NCBI GenBank assembly: GCA_964629765.1
Contig: CAZVTK010000162.1
Coordinates: 1 to 9,912 of the forward strand
Reading direction: 5' to 3'
DNA: 9,912 bases
Source of the DNA: RCIO01 sp964629765
Lineage (GTDB): Bacteria; Pseudomonadota; Alphaproteobacteria; Rhizobiales; Rhizobiaceae
Numbering within the stretch: position 1 is the stretch's first letter; each line of letters starts with the position of its first letter. Below, piece by piece: positions 1-6,540 of the stretch. The position numbers were made by a program, and so were the translations under genes. The notes beneath the pieces were generated by a model. It was not told where the DNA came from, searched no databases, and saw only the letters and a list, made by a program, of their open reading frames with translations.

Positions 1-1
1 C

Positions 2-1126
2 GCCACCCCGCCCGCCCAGCGCGCCGACCGCCCGGCGAGCGCCCGCCCGGCCGAGCCGGAGCGCGCCGGCAGCCTCAACGGCTCGCCGCTCGACGGACGC
101 TACACCTTCGCCTCCTTCGTCGAGGGGCCGTCGAACCGCGTCGCTTTCGCCGCCGCCCGCGCCGTGGCCGAGCAGGCGTCCAACGCCGTGCGCTTCAACC
201 CGCTCTTCCTCCATGCCTCGGTGGGGCTCGGCAAGACCCACCTGCTTCAGGCCATTGCCAACGAGGCGCTGCGCACCCGCGCCCAGTCGCGCGTCGTCTA
301 CCTGACAGCCGAATATTTCATGTTCCGCTTCGCCAGCGCCATCCGCGACAACAGCGCGCTGGCGCTCAAGGAGCAGTTGCGCGACATCGACCTCCTCATC
401 ATCGACGACATGCAGTTCCTGCAAGGCAAGTCGATCCAGAACGAGTTCTGCCACCTGATCAACATGCTGCTCGACAGCGCCCGGCAGGTGGTCGTGGCGG
501 CCGACCGCCCGCCGTCGGAGCTGGAATCGCTGGAGCCGCGCGTGCGCTCGCGCCTCAACGGGGGCGTGGCGCTGGAGATGGGCGCGCCGGACTATGCGAT
601 GCGCCTGTCCATCCTCCAGCAGCGGCTCGCCGCCGCGCGCGCCGAGGACAAGTCCATCGTCATCGCCGACGAGATCATCGACTACATCGCCCGCACCGTC
701 TCGGGCAGCGGCCGCGACCTCGAAGGCGCGTTCAACCAGCTCCTCTTCCGGCGCAATTTCGAGCCGCAACTGACGCTGGAGAACGTGGACGAGATGCTCG
801 GCCACATCGTGCGCTCGGGCGAGCCCAAGCGCGTGCGCATCGAGGACATCCAGCGCATCGTCGCGCGCCACTACAACGTGTCCAAGACCGAGCTCCTGTC
901 CAACCGCCGCACGCGCACCATCGTCAAGCCGCGGCAGATCGCCATGTACCTGTCCAAGGTCATGACGCCGCGCTCGCTGCCGGAGATCGGCCGGCGCTTC
1001 GGCGGCCGCGACCACACCACGGTGCTGCACGCGGTGCGCAAGATCGAGGATCTGGCCGGCGGCGACACCACGCTGGCTCAGGAGCTGGAGCTCCTGAAGC
1101 GGCTGATCGCCGAGCAGTCGAGCTGA
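2..1126 (+). CDS. dnaA: Chromosomal replication initiator protein DnaA, 3'-terminal part (start outside window)
   Basis: DnaA is the AAA+ ATPase that binds DnaA boxes, melts oriC and loads the replicative helicase. The reading frame is open from base 2 to TGA at 1126, giving 374 visible residues; domain I and the start codon lie left of the window. The first ~30 visible residues are a Pro/Ala/Arg-rich linker (domain II). Domain III follows from YTFASFVEGPSNR, with P-loop SVGLGKTH (K78 of the visible part), Walker B LLIIDD (D135, D136), an Arg-finger segment RVRSR (180-184) and sensor II GSGRDLEGAFNQ. Domain IV ends in the DNA-binding signature GGRDHTTVLHAV starting near visible residue 334. 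Oddity: the first Gly of the P-loop consensus GxxxxGKT is Ala (ASVGLGKT), which I believe is normal among Rhizobiales DnaA proteins. dnaN follows on the same strand after 196 bp. Identity is near certain. Confidence 0.97.
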   Translation, partial: ATPPAQRADRPASARPAEPERAGSLNGSPLDGRYTFASFVEGPSNRVAFAAARAVAEQASNAVRFNPLFLHASVGLGKTHLLQAIANEALRTRAQSRVVYLTAEYFMFRFASAIRDNSALALKEQLRDIDLLIIDDMQFLQGKSIQNEFCHLINMLLDSARQVVVAADRPPSELESLEPRVRSRLNGGVALEMGAPDYAMRLSILQQRLAAARAEDKSIVIADEIIDYIARTVSGSGRDLEGAFNQLLFRRNFEPQLTLENVDEMLGHIVRSGEPKRVRIEDIQRIVARHYNVSKTELLSNRRTRTIVKPRQIAMYLSKVMTPRSLPEIGRRFGGRDHTTVLHAVRKIEDLAGGDTTLAQELELLKRLIAEQSS

Positions 1127-1177
1127 CGGGGGTCGCCGCTGCCTTCCGGCGAGGGGCCGGTATGGGGCGGCGGCGCG

Positions 1178-1186
1178 CAATCCACA
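1178..1186 (+). promoter_or_regulatory. DnaA-box-like nonamer in the dnaA-dnaN gap
   Basis: The sequence CAATCCACA matches the canonical box TTATCCACA at 7 of 9 positions, with the ATCCACA core intact. It lies 137 bp upstream of the dnaN start and is the only such match I noticed here. DnaA autoregulation of the dnaA-dnaN-recF region is known in other bacteria. A single imperfect site may be chance, so this is a candidate only. Confidence 0.3.
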
Positions 1187-1215
1187 TCTGATGGCCCTGC
1201 GCGGCCGCTCCCGGC

Positions 1216-1244
1216 TTGCCTTTGAGGCCCCTATCGGGTCAAAT
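1216..1244 (+). promoter_or_regulatory. Possible sigma-70-type promoter for dnaN
   Basis: TTGCCT (1216-1221) and TCAAAT (1239-1244) are separated by 17 bp, each matching 4 of 6 consensus bases. They lie about 80 bp upstream of the dnaN ATG in one of the few less GC-rich patches of the gap. The match is weak and positional only. Confidence 0.25.
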
Positions 1245-1322
1245 CCGGTCGATCCCGGTCCGCTGCGGGCCTGCCCGGGGCGCGCCTCGCCGAGGCCGCT
1301 TCCTTTCTACGAGATCCCGAGT

Positions 1323-2441
1323 ATGCGCGTCATCATCGAACGCTCCAACCTGCTCAAGTCGCTCAACCACGTCCACCGCGTCGTGGAGCGCCGCAACACG
1401 ATCCCGATCCTGTCGAACGTGCTCCTGTCGGCGCAGGGCGCCAGCCTGGAGATGAAGGCGACCGACCTCGACCTCGAGATCACCGAGGCCACCGCCGCCG
1501 CCGTCGAGCAGGGCGGCGCCACCACCGTGCCCGCCCACCTGCTCTACGACATCGTGCGCAAGCTCTCCGACGGCGCCGAGGTCATGCTCAGGACCGACGA
1601 CAGCGGCAACGCCATGTCGGTCATGTCGGGACGGTCGAGCTTCAGGCTCCAGTGCCTGCCGCAGGCCGACTTCCCCGAGCTGACCGCCGGCTCGCTGTCG
1701 CACATCTTCCGGCTCGAATCGGCCGCGCTGAAGCTGCTGATCGAGAAGACGCAGTTCGCCATCTCCACCGAGGAGACGCGCTACTATCTCAACGGCATCT
1801 ACCTGCACACGGTCGAGACGGGTGGCAAGCTGCGCCTGCGCGCCGTCGCCACCGACGGCCACCGCCTCGCCCGCGCCGAGGTCGACGCGCCGGCGGGCTC
1901 GGAGGGCATGCCGGGCATCATCATCCCGCGCAAGACCGTCAGCGAATTGCAGAAGCTGGTCGACGACCCCGACGTCGCGGTCACGGTCGAGCTGTCGGAG
2001 ACCAAGATCCGCCTCACCATCGGCTCCGTGGTGCTGACCTCGAAGCTGATCGACGGCACCTTCCCCGACTATGAGCGCGTCATCCCGTCCGGCAACGACA
2101 AGAAGCTGACCATCGACCGCCAGACCTTCGCGGCGGCCGTCGACCGCGTCTCCACCATCTCGTCGGAGCGCGGCCGCGCGGTGAAGCTGTCCATCGCCGA
2201 CGGGCAGGTGACGCTCGCCGTCAACAACCCCGATTCGGGCAGCGCCACCGAGGAGATCCCGGCCGAGTACGACGCCGATCCGATCGAGATCGGCTTCAAC
2301 GCCCGCTATCTGCTCGACGTCGCCGCCCAGCTCTCCGGCAGCGAGGCGCGCTTCATGCTCGCCGACGCCGGCTCGCCGACGCTGATCCGCGACGCGGCCG
2401 ACGAGGATACGCTCTACGTGCTGATGCCGATGCGGGTGTGA
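1323..2441 (+). CDS. dnaN: DNA polymerase III beta subunit (sliding clamp)
   Basis: This gene encodes the ring-shaped clamp that tethers DNA polymerase III and other clamp-binding proteins to DNA. The product is 372 residues, close to E. coli beta (366). It begins MRVIIERSNLLKSLNHVHRV and includes the typical segment ERRNTIPILSNVL near the N-terminus. The central domain has FAISTEETRYYLNGIYL followed by AVATDGHRLA, and the C-terminus ends in LYVLMPMRV, the usual clamp tail. I place the start at ATG 1323, not at in-frame ATG 1191: the extra 44 residues upstream resemble no clamp sequence, and homologues start MR/MK plus a beta strand. The ribosome site before 1323 is weak. recF begins 12 bp after the stop, so co-transcription is likely. 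Identity is near certain. Confidence 0.97.
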   Translation: MRVIIERSNLLKSLNHVHRVVERRNTIPILSNVLLSAQGASLEMKATDLDLEITEATAAAVEQGGATTVPAHLLYDIVRKLSDGAEVMLRTDDSGNAMSVMSGRSSFRLQCLPQADFPELTAGSLSHIFRLESAALKLLIEKTQFAISTEETRYYLNGIYLHTVETGGKLRLRAVATDGHRLARAEVDAPAGSEGMPGIIIPRKTVSELQKLVDDPDVAVTVELSETKIRLTIGSVVLTSKLIDGTFPDYERVIPSGNDKKLTIDRQTFAAAVDRVSTISSERGRAVKLSIADGQVTLAVNNPDSGSATEEIPAEYDADPIEIGFNARYLLDVAAQLSGSEARFMLADAGSPTLIRDAADEDTLYVLMPMRV

Positions 2442-2453
2442 TGGGCGCTGCCA

Positions 2454-3620
2454 ATGGACGCAGCCGGCGGCCAGCGACGGGAGGCTCCCGCCGCGGTCCA
2501 TATCAGTAAGCTGTCGCTTACGAATTTCCGCAACTATTCCACGCTGTCGCTGGCGCTGTCGCCGGGCGCGGTGGTGCTCGCGGGCGAGAACGGCGCCGGC
2601 AAGACCAACCTCCTCGAAGCCGTCTCCTTCCTCTCCCCCGGCCGCGGCCTGCGCCGCGCCCAGTTCGAGGAGGTCACGCGCGCCGGCGCGCCCGGCTTCG
2701 CCGTCCATGCCCGGCTCGAAGGCCCGTTCGGCGATGTCGAGATCGGCACGGGGCTGGACCCGTCCGATCCCGCCGCCGGGCGCCGCCTGCGCGTCAACGG
2801 CGCGCCGGCGCGCAATGCCGACGCCCTGCTGGAATGGGTGCGCGTGCTGTGGCTCACGCCGGCCATGGACGCGCTGTTCACCGGTCCGGCCGCCGAGCGC
2901 CGCCGCTTCCTCGACCGGCTGGTGCTCGCCATCGACCCGCAGCACGGGCGCCGCGCGGCCGATTTCGACAAGGCCATGCGCGCGCGCAACCGCCTGCTGG
3001 CGGAAGAGAGCCGCGACGCCCGCTGGTTCGACGCGGTGGAGACCCAGCTTGCCGAGCTCGGCGTTGCCATGGCCGCCGCGCGCATGGAGCTGGTGCGCCT
3101 GATCGCCGCCATGATCGAGCGCCAGCCTGCGCAGGGCCCTTTTCCGCGCGCCTCGCTCGCCCTTTCCGGCACGCTGGAGGTGATGGTGGCCGATGCGCCC
3201 GCCGTCGAGGTGGAGGAGCGCTACCGGGCGATGCTGGCGCAGGGCCGCGGCCGCGACGCAGCGGCCGGCCGCACCCTCGAAGGCCCCCACCGCAGCGACC
3301 TCAAGGTGCGCCATGTGCCCAAGGACATGCCGGCCGACCTGTGCTCCACCGGCGAGCAGAAGGCGCTGCTGATCGGCATCGTGCTCAGCCAGGCGCGGCT
3401 CACCGCCGAGATCGCCGGCACGACGCCGATCCTGCTGCTGGACGAGATCGCCGCCCATCTCGACGCCGGCCGCCGCGCCGCGCTGTTCGAGATTCTGGAC
3501 GATCTCGGCGGTCAGTATTTCTGCACGGGCACCGAGGCGCAGCTCTTCTCCAGCCTCGCGGGGCGCGCGCAATTCCTCAGCGTCGCGGCGGGGACGATCT
3601 CGCCCGCCGACCACCCATGA
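2454..3620 (+). CDS. recF: DNA replication and repair protein RecF
   Basis: RecF is an SMC-like ATPase that, with RecO and RecR, helps load RecA at single-strand gaps and stalled forks. The 388-residue product has the family order. HISKLSLTNFRNY opens the head domain at about residue 16. Walker A is GENGAGKT (44-51), the ABC signature STGEQK (298-303), Walker B ILLLDE (326-331) and the D-loop AHLD (334-337). The coiled-coil lobe between the ATP-binding halves is short, as expected for RecF rather than SMC or RecN. The ATG at 2454 adds about 14 residues before the conserved core; no better in-frame ATG or GTG lies nearer to it, so the start is probable but not certain. It follows dnaN by 12 bp. 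gyrB, a common next gene elsewhere, is replaced here by a moeB-like gene. Confidence 0.95.
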   Translation: MDAAGGQRREAPAAVHISKLSLTNFRNYSTLSLALSPGAVVLAGENGAGKTNLLEAVSFLSPGRGLRRAQFEEVTRAGAPGFAVHARLEGPFGDVEIGTGLDPSDPAAGRRLRVNGAPARNADALLEWVRVLWLTPAMDALFTGPAAERRRFLDRLVLAIDPQHGRRAADFDKAMRARNRLLAEESRDARWFDAVETQLAELGVAMAAARMELVRLIAAMIERQPAQGPFPRASLALSGTLEVMVADAPAVEVEERYRAMLAQGRGRDAAAGRTLEGPHRSDLKVRHVPKDMPADLCSTGEQKALLIGIVLSQARLTAEIAGTTPILLLDEIAAHLDAGRRAALFEILDDLGGQYFCTGTEAQLFSSLAGRAQFLSVAAGTISPADHP

Positions 3621-3651
3621 CAGGCGCCGCGCGGCGGCCTATCCTGACGCG

Positions 3652-4413
3652 ATGAACGCGCCTGCCCTTTCCGACCTCGAGCTCGAACGCTACGCCCGCC
3701 ACATCGTGCTCCCCGAGATCGGCGGCGCCGGCCAGCAGAAGCTCAAGCGCGCCCGCGTCCTCGTGGTCGGCGCAGGGGGCCTCGGCGCGCCGATGCTCGC
3801 CTGCCTCGCCTCGGCCGGCGTCGGCACGCTCGGCATCGTCGACGACGACACGGTGTCGCTGTCCAATTTGCAACGCCAGTTCATCCATGACACCGATACG
3901 GTGGGCATCGCCAAGGTCGACAGCGCCAAGGCCGCCATCGGCCGCATCAACCCGCATGTGACGGTCGAGACGCACCCGGTGCGCCTCACCGGCGCCAACG
4001 CGCCGGCGCTCGTCTCCCGCTACGACATCGTCGCCGACGGCTCCGACAATTTCGACACGCGCTATCTGGTCGCCGATGCCTGCGCCGAGGCGGGCAAGCC
4101 GCTGGTCGCCGCCGCTGTTGGCCGCTTCGACGGCACGCTCACCGTGCTGAAGCCGTTCGAGGCCGGGCCGGATGGACGGCAGAACCCGTCATATCGCGAC
4201 CTCTTCCCCGAGCCGCCGCCGCGCGGCATGGTGCCCTCCTGCGCCGAGGCCGGCGTGCTGGGCGCGCTGACGGGCGTCATGGGCACGCTTCAGGCGATGG
4301 AGGTGGTCAAGCTGATCGCTGGCATCGGCGAGCCGCTCATTGGCCGGCTGCTGATGTACGATTCGCTCGCCGCCCGCTTCGACACGATCCGCTACGGCCG
4401 CGACGAGGACTGA
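3652..4413 (+). CDS. moeB: HesA/MoeB/ThiF family adenylyltransferase (E1-like), lacking zinc cysteines
   Basis: Family members adenylate the C-terminal Gly-Gly of a small ubiquitin-like sulfur carrier (MoaD or ThiS) for molybdopterin, thiamin or other sulfur transfer. The 253-residue protein has GAGGLG (40-45) for ATP, SNLQRQ (71-76) with the conserved Arg, ADGSDNFDTR (128-137) and the crossover segment PSCAEAG with Cys197. The only cysteines are C51, C144 and C197, so both CxxC pairs that bind structural zinc in E. coli MoeB are absent; CYRC is SYRD here and the tail is truncated. There is no C-terminal rhodanese domain. I believe this zinc-free form is common in alphaproteobacteria. The gene starts 31 bp after recF and its stop directly abuts the acnX start. 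The symbol follows usual annotation; the true partner (MoaD, ThiS or other) cannot be told from sequence. Confidence 0.85.
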   Translation: MNAPALSDLELERYARHIVLPEIGGAGQQKLKRARVLVVGAGGLGAPMLACLASAGVGTLGIVDDDTVSLSNLQRQFIHDTDTVGIAKVDSAKAAIGRINPHVTVETHPVRLTGANAPALVSRYDIVADGSDNFDTRYLVADACAEAGKPLVAAAVGRFDGTLTVLKPFEAGPDGRQNPSYRDLFPEPPPRGMVPSCAEAGVLGALTGVMGTLQAMEVVKLIAGIGEPLIGRLLMYDSLAARFDTIRYGRDED

Positions 4414-5670
4414 TTGACGCTCGCGCTCTCCCCCGAGGAACGGGCCATCGCGGCGGGCGCCCAGGGCGAGGGCGCGGCGACGGCCATGCGCATCGTCGCC
4501 GAGAGCGCGCGCCTGCTCGGGGCGCCGCGCCTCATTCCGGTCGCCTCCGCCCACATCGACGGGGCGCTCTATCACGGCGATTCGGGCACGCTGTTCGCCG
4601 AGCGGCTGGTGGCCGGCGGCGCGAAAACCACGGTGCGCGCCACGCTCAATGTCGGCGCGCTCGACCTCACCGGCTGCGCGCAGGTGCGCCTCGTCGGACC
4701 GGAACGCGCCATGGCGCGGCGCATGATGGACGCCTACCGGACGCTCGGCTGCGAGCCGAGCTGGACCTGCGCGCCCTATCAGGCCGGCCACCGCCCCGCT
4801 TTCGGCACGGACGTTGCGTGGGGCGAGAGCAACGCCGTCGCCTTCTGCAACTCGGTGCTCGGCGCGCGCACCAACCGCTACGGCGACTTCCTCGACATCG
4901 CCTGCGCCATCGCCGGCCGCGCGCCTGATTGCGGCCTGCACCGCCCGGAAAACCGGCGCGCGAGCATGGTGTTCGACGTTTCAATGTTGGGATTGGCTTA
5001 CCTTCTGGACGAAACCGCGTGGCCGGTGCTCGGCAGCCTGTTCGGACGCACGGTCGGCACCGCCGTCGGCGTGGTCGCCGGTGTTCAAGCCCATCCGGGC
5101 GAGGACGCGCTCAAGGCGTTCGGCGCCGCTGCCGCATCCTCCGGCGCGGTCGGCCTGTTCCACATCGCCGGCGTCACGCCCGAGGCGCCCGACCTCGCGA
5201 CAGCGCTCGGCAACCGGCCGCCGGCCGAGACCGTCCGCGTGACGCCGGCCATGGAGGCCGACGCCCGCGCGCGCCTGTCGACCGCCGAGAGGCCCGATCG
5301 CATCGACGCCGTCGCCGTCGGCAGCCCGCATCTGTCACTGGGCGAGCTGCGCGCCTTGCACACGCTGCTGCACGGCCGCCGGCTCGCCGTGCCCTTCTAC
5401 GCCTGCACCGGCCGCCACGCGCTCGACGCCGCCGGTCCCGACCTGCGCGCCGGGCTTGAAAGCCTCGGCGTCACGCTGGTCGCCGACACCTGCGTCGTCG
5501 TCACGCCGATCATGCGCGACCTTCCGGGCGGCGTGCTGATGACCAATTCGGGCAAGTTCGCCCACTACGCGCCGGGCAACACCGGCTATGCGGTGCTCTA
5601 CGGCTCGCTGGCCGATTGCGTGGAAAGCGCCGTCGCCGGCCGGCCGGTTTTCGCCGGAGCGCGGCGATGA
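4414..5670 (+). CDS. Aconitase X catalytic (large) subunit, DUF521 type
   Basis: AcnX enzymes are Fe-S or iron-dependent dehydratases distantly related to aconitase. Characterised activities are cis-3-hydroxy-L-proline dehydratase (bacteria) and mevalonate 5-phosphate dehydratase (archaea). The 418 residues show the family blocks in order: SAHIDGALYHG (45-55), ATLNV (76-80), CAPYQAGHRP (119-128), GESNAVAFCNSVLGART (137-153), GSPHLS (303-308), DTCVVVTP (358-365) and MTNSGKFAHYAPG (376-388). C119, C360 and E138 are plausible metal or cluster ligands. The position often Cys in archaeal members (GCPH) is Ser304 here. The start is TTG, immediately after the moeB TGA, with AGGA a few bases upstream; family-like sequence begins right at this codon. 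The stop overlaps the swivel-subunit start as ATGA, implying translational coupling. Substrate is not deducible from sequence. Confidence 0.9.
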   Translation: MTLALSPEERAIAAGAQGEGAATAMRIVAESARLLGAPRLIPVASAHIDGALYHGDSGTLFAERLVAGGAKTTVRATLNVGALDLTGCAQVRLVGPERAMARRMMDAYRTLGCEPSWTCAPYQAGHRPAFGTDVAWGESNAVAFCNSVLGARTNRYGDFLDIACAIAGRAPDCGLHRPENRRASMVFDVSMLGLAYLLDETAWPVLGSLFGRTVGTAVGVVAGVQAHPGEDALKAFGAAAASSGAVGLFHIAGVTPEAPDLATALGNRPPAETVRVTPAMEADARARLSTAERPDRIDAVAVGSPHLSLGELRALHTLLHGRRLAVPFYACTGRHALDAAGPDLRAGLESLGVTLVADTCVVVTPIMRDLPGGVLMTNSGKFAHYAPGNTGYAVLYGSLADCVESAVAGRPVFAGARR

Positions 5671-6086
5671 GCGCGGCCACCGTCGCCGCGGGAAGCATAA
5701 GCGAGCCGGCCGTCATCCTGGTCGCGGGTGCGCCCGGCACAGGGCCGGCGCTCGTGCTTTCCGCGCCCATCAGCTTCTGGGGCGGGGTCGACCCGCGCAG
5801 CGGCGACATCATCGACGCGCGCCACCCTGAGCGCGGCCGCAGTGTCGCCGGCACGGTGCTGTTCCTGCCCGGCACCATCGGCTCGTCCTCGGCTTCCGCC
5901 GTGCTGCTGGAACTCGTCCATGCCGGCCGCGCGCCCGCCGCGCTCGTGCTGCACGAGCCCGACGCGATCCTGCTGCTCGGCCTGATCGTCGCGCGCGAGA
6001 TGCAATGGCTCCTGCCATCTGCTGTCAGGATGGACCGCGATCTGCATCGCCGGTTCACTGGCCAGACCGTGACCGTCATGTTCTAA
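5667..6086 (+). CDS. Aconitase X swivel (small) subunit, DUF126 type
   Basis: This 139-residue protein is the separately encoded swivel domain that closes over the AcnX active site and supplies substrate-binding residues. Recognisable family blocks are APISFWGGVDPRSGDIID (33-50), HPERG (53-57), a glycine/serine loop PGTIGSSSAS (68-77) and HEPDAILLLGLIVAR (96-110). The start at ATG 5667 overlaps the catalytic-subunit stop (ATGA), the usual arrangement for subunits made in equal amounts. Longer in-frame starts upstream would run deep inside the catalytic gene and are rejected. Oddity: from memory, the residue just before the GSS loop is basic in most homologues (RGSS or KGSS), whereas here it is Ile71. 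The ridA-like gene follows after 46 bp. Confidence 0.88.
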   Translation: MSAATVAAGSISEPAVILVAGAPGTGPALVLSAPISFWGGVDPRSGDIIDARHPERGRSVAGTVLFLPGTIGSSSASAVLLELVHAGRAPAALVLHEPDAILLLGLIVAREMQWLLPSAVRMDRDLHRRFTGQTVTVMF

Positions 6087-6099
6087 CTCTGTTCGTACA

Positions 6100-6119
6100 G
6101 GGCCAACACGGGCCAACAT
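6100..6119 (+). repeat. Tandem 10-bp direct repeat in the acnX-ridA gap
   Basis: Two adjacent copies of GGGCCAACA plus one spacer base (6100-6109 and 6110-6119) give a period of 10, about one helical turn. They sit in the 46-bp gap immediately upstream of the ridA ribosome site. This geometry would suit a regulator half-site pair, or it may be a small slippage duplication. No function is known. Confidence 0.5.
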
Positions 6120-6125
6120 GGAGAG
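6120..6125 (+). promoter_or_regulatory. Ribosome binding site deciding the ridA start
   Basis: GGAGAG is followed by 7 bases and then ATG at 6133. It falls inside the first codons of the longer in-frame candidate (ATG 6118), so it supports 6133 as the true start. Confidence 0.6.
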
Positions 6126-6132
6126 ACGACGT

Positions 6133-6528
6133 ATGACCGGACAGATGCAGAAGAAGGCGATCAACCCCAAGACCTTGCCGGTCTCCCCCTTCTACAGCCA
6201 TGGCATGGAGGTCACCGGCGCCAGCCGCATGCTCTTCGTCGCCGGCCAGGTCGGCATGCGGCCCGACGGCACGCCCGGCGACGGGATCGAGGAGCAGGCG
6301 AAGCTCGCCATCGACGCGCTTTTGTCCGTGCTGGCCGAGGCAGGCATGAACGCCGCCAACATCGTCAAGACGACGCTCTACCTCACCGACGCCTCGCTCA
6401 TGGAAGGGTTTTCGAAATCGGCGGCGGGCGCGCTCGCCTCGCCGCCCGCGCCGATCACGCTCATCATCGTCAAGGCGCTGGCCTCGCCCGCCCTGCTGGT
6501 GGAAATCGAGGCGATCGCCGCTGCGTAA
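6133..6528 (+). CDS. RidA/YjgF/YER057c/UK114 family protein lacking the catalytic arginine
   Basis: Canonical RidA hydrolyses reactive enamine/imine intermediates (such as 2-aminoacrylate) to keto acids in the cytosol. The 131-residue product has the family fold signatures: PFYSHGMEV (19-27), MLFVAGQVGMRPDG (33-46), a helix EEQAKLAIDALLSVLAEAG (53-71), IVKTTLYLTD (77-86) and the C-terminal VEIEAIA (123-129). The catalytic Arg (R105 in E. coli-type RidA, motif PARS) is replaced: the segment reads PPAPIT (104-109), and there is no Arg anywhere after residue 43. Rid subfamilies without this Arg (Rid4-Rid7) lack or are not known to have imine deaminase activity. The gene follows the acnX pair by 46 bp on the same strand, suggesting a linked but unknown role. 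Start ATG 6133 is chosen on the strong GGAGAG site. Confidence 0.9.
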   Translation: MTGQMQKKAINPKTLPVSPFYSHGMEVTGASRMLFVAGQVGMRPDGTPGDGIEEQAKLAIDALLSVLAEAGMNAANIVKTTLYLTDASLMEGFSKSAAGALASPPAPITLIIVKALASPALLVEIEAIAAA

Positions 6529-6540
6529 GCGTTTGCTTAC
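6525..6540. repeat. Perfect inverted repeat spanning both convergent stop codons
   Basis: GTAAGC-gttt-GCTTAC is a perfect 6-bp stem with a 4-base loop. It contains the TAA stop of the ridA-like gene in its left arm and the TAA stop of the opposite-strand dehydrogenase in its right arm. It could form a hairpin at the end of both transcripts, but there is no T-tract and the stem is short, so I do not call it a terminator. Confidence 0.5.

Noticed and set aside
1133..1150. Possible terminator hairpin after dnaA
   Set aside because: The stem is only 5 bp and no T-tract follows; such short repeats are expected by chance at this GC content.
1191..1322. In-frame N-terminal extension of dnaN from ATG 1191
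   Set aside because: The extra 44 residues do not look like clamp sequence, and homologues begin at the MRVII strand encoded from 1323.
1239..3614. A 791-codon open frame on the minus strand across dnaN and recF
   Set aside because: It is antisense to two certain genes. Its composition (Arg/Gly/Ala/His rich, no domain) is the usual shadow of GC-rich third positions.
6089..6100. CTGT-N4-ACAG resembling a LexA/SOS box
   Set aside because: The spacing is wrong for the E. coli box (N8), and the alphaproteobacterial GTTC-N7-GTTC form is absent.
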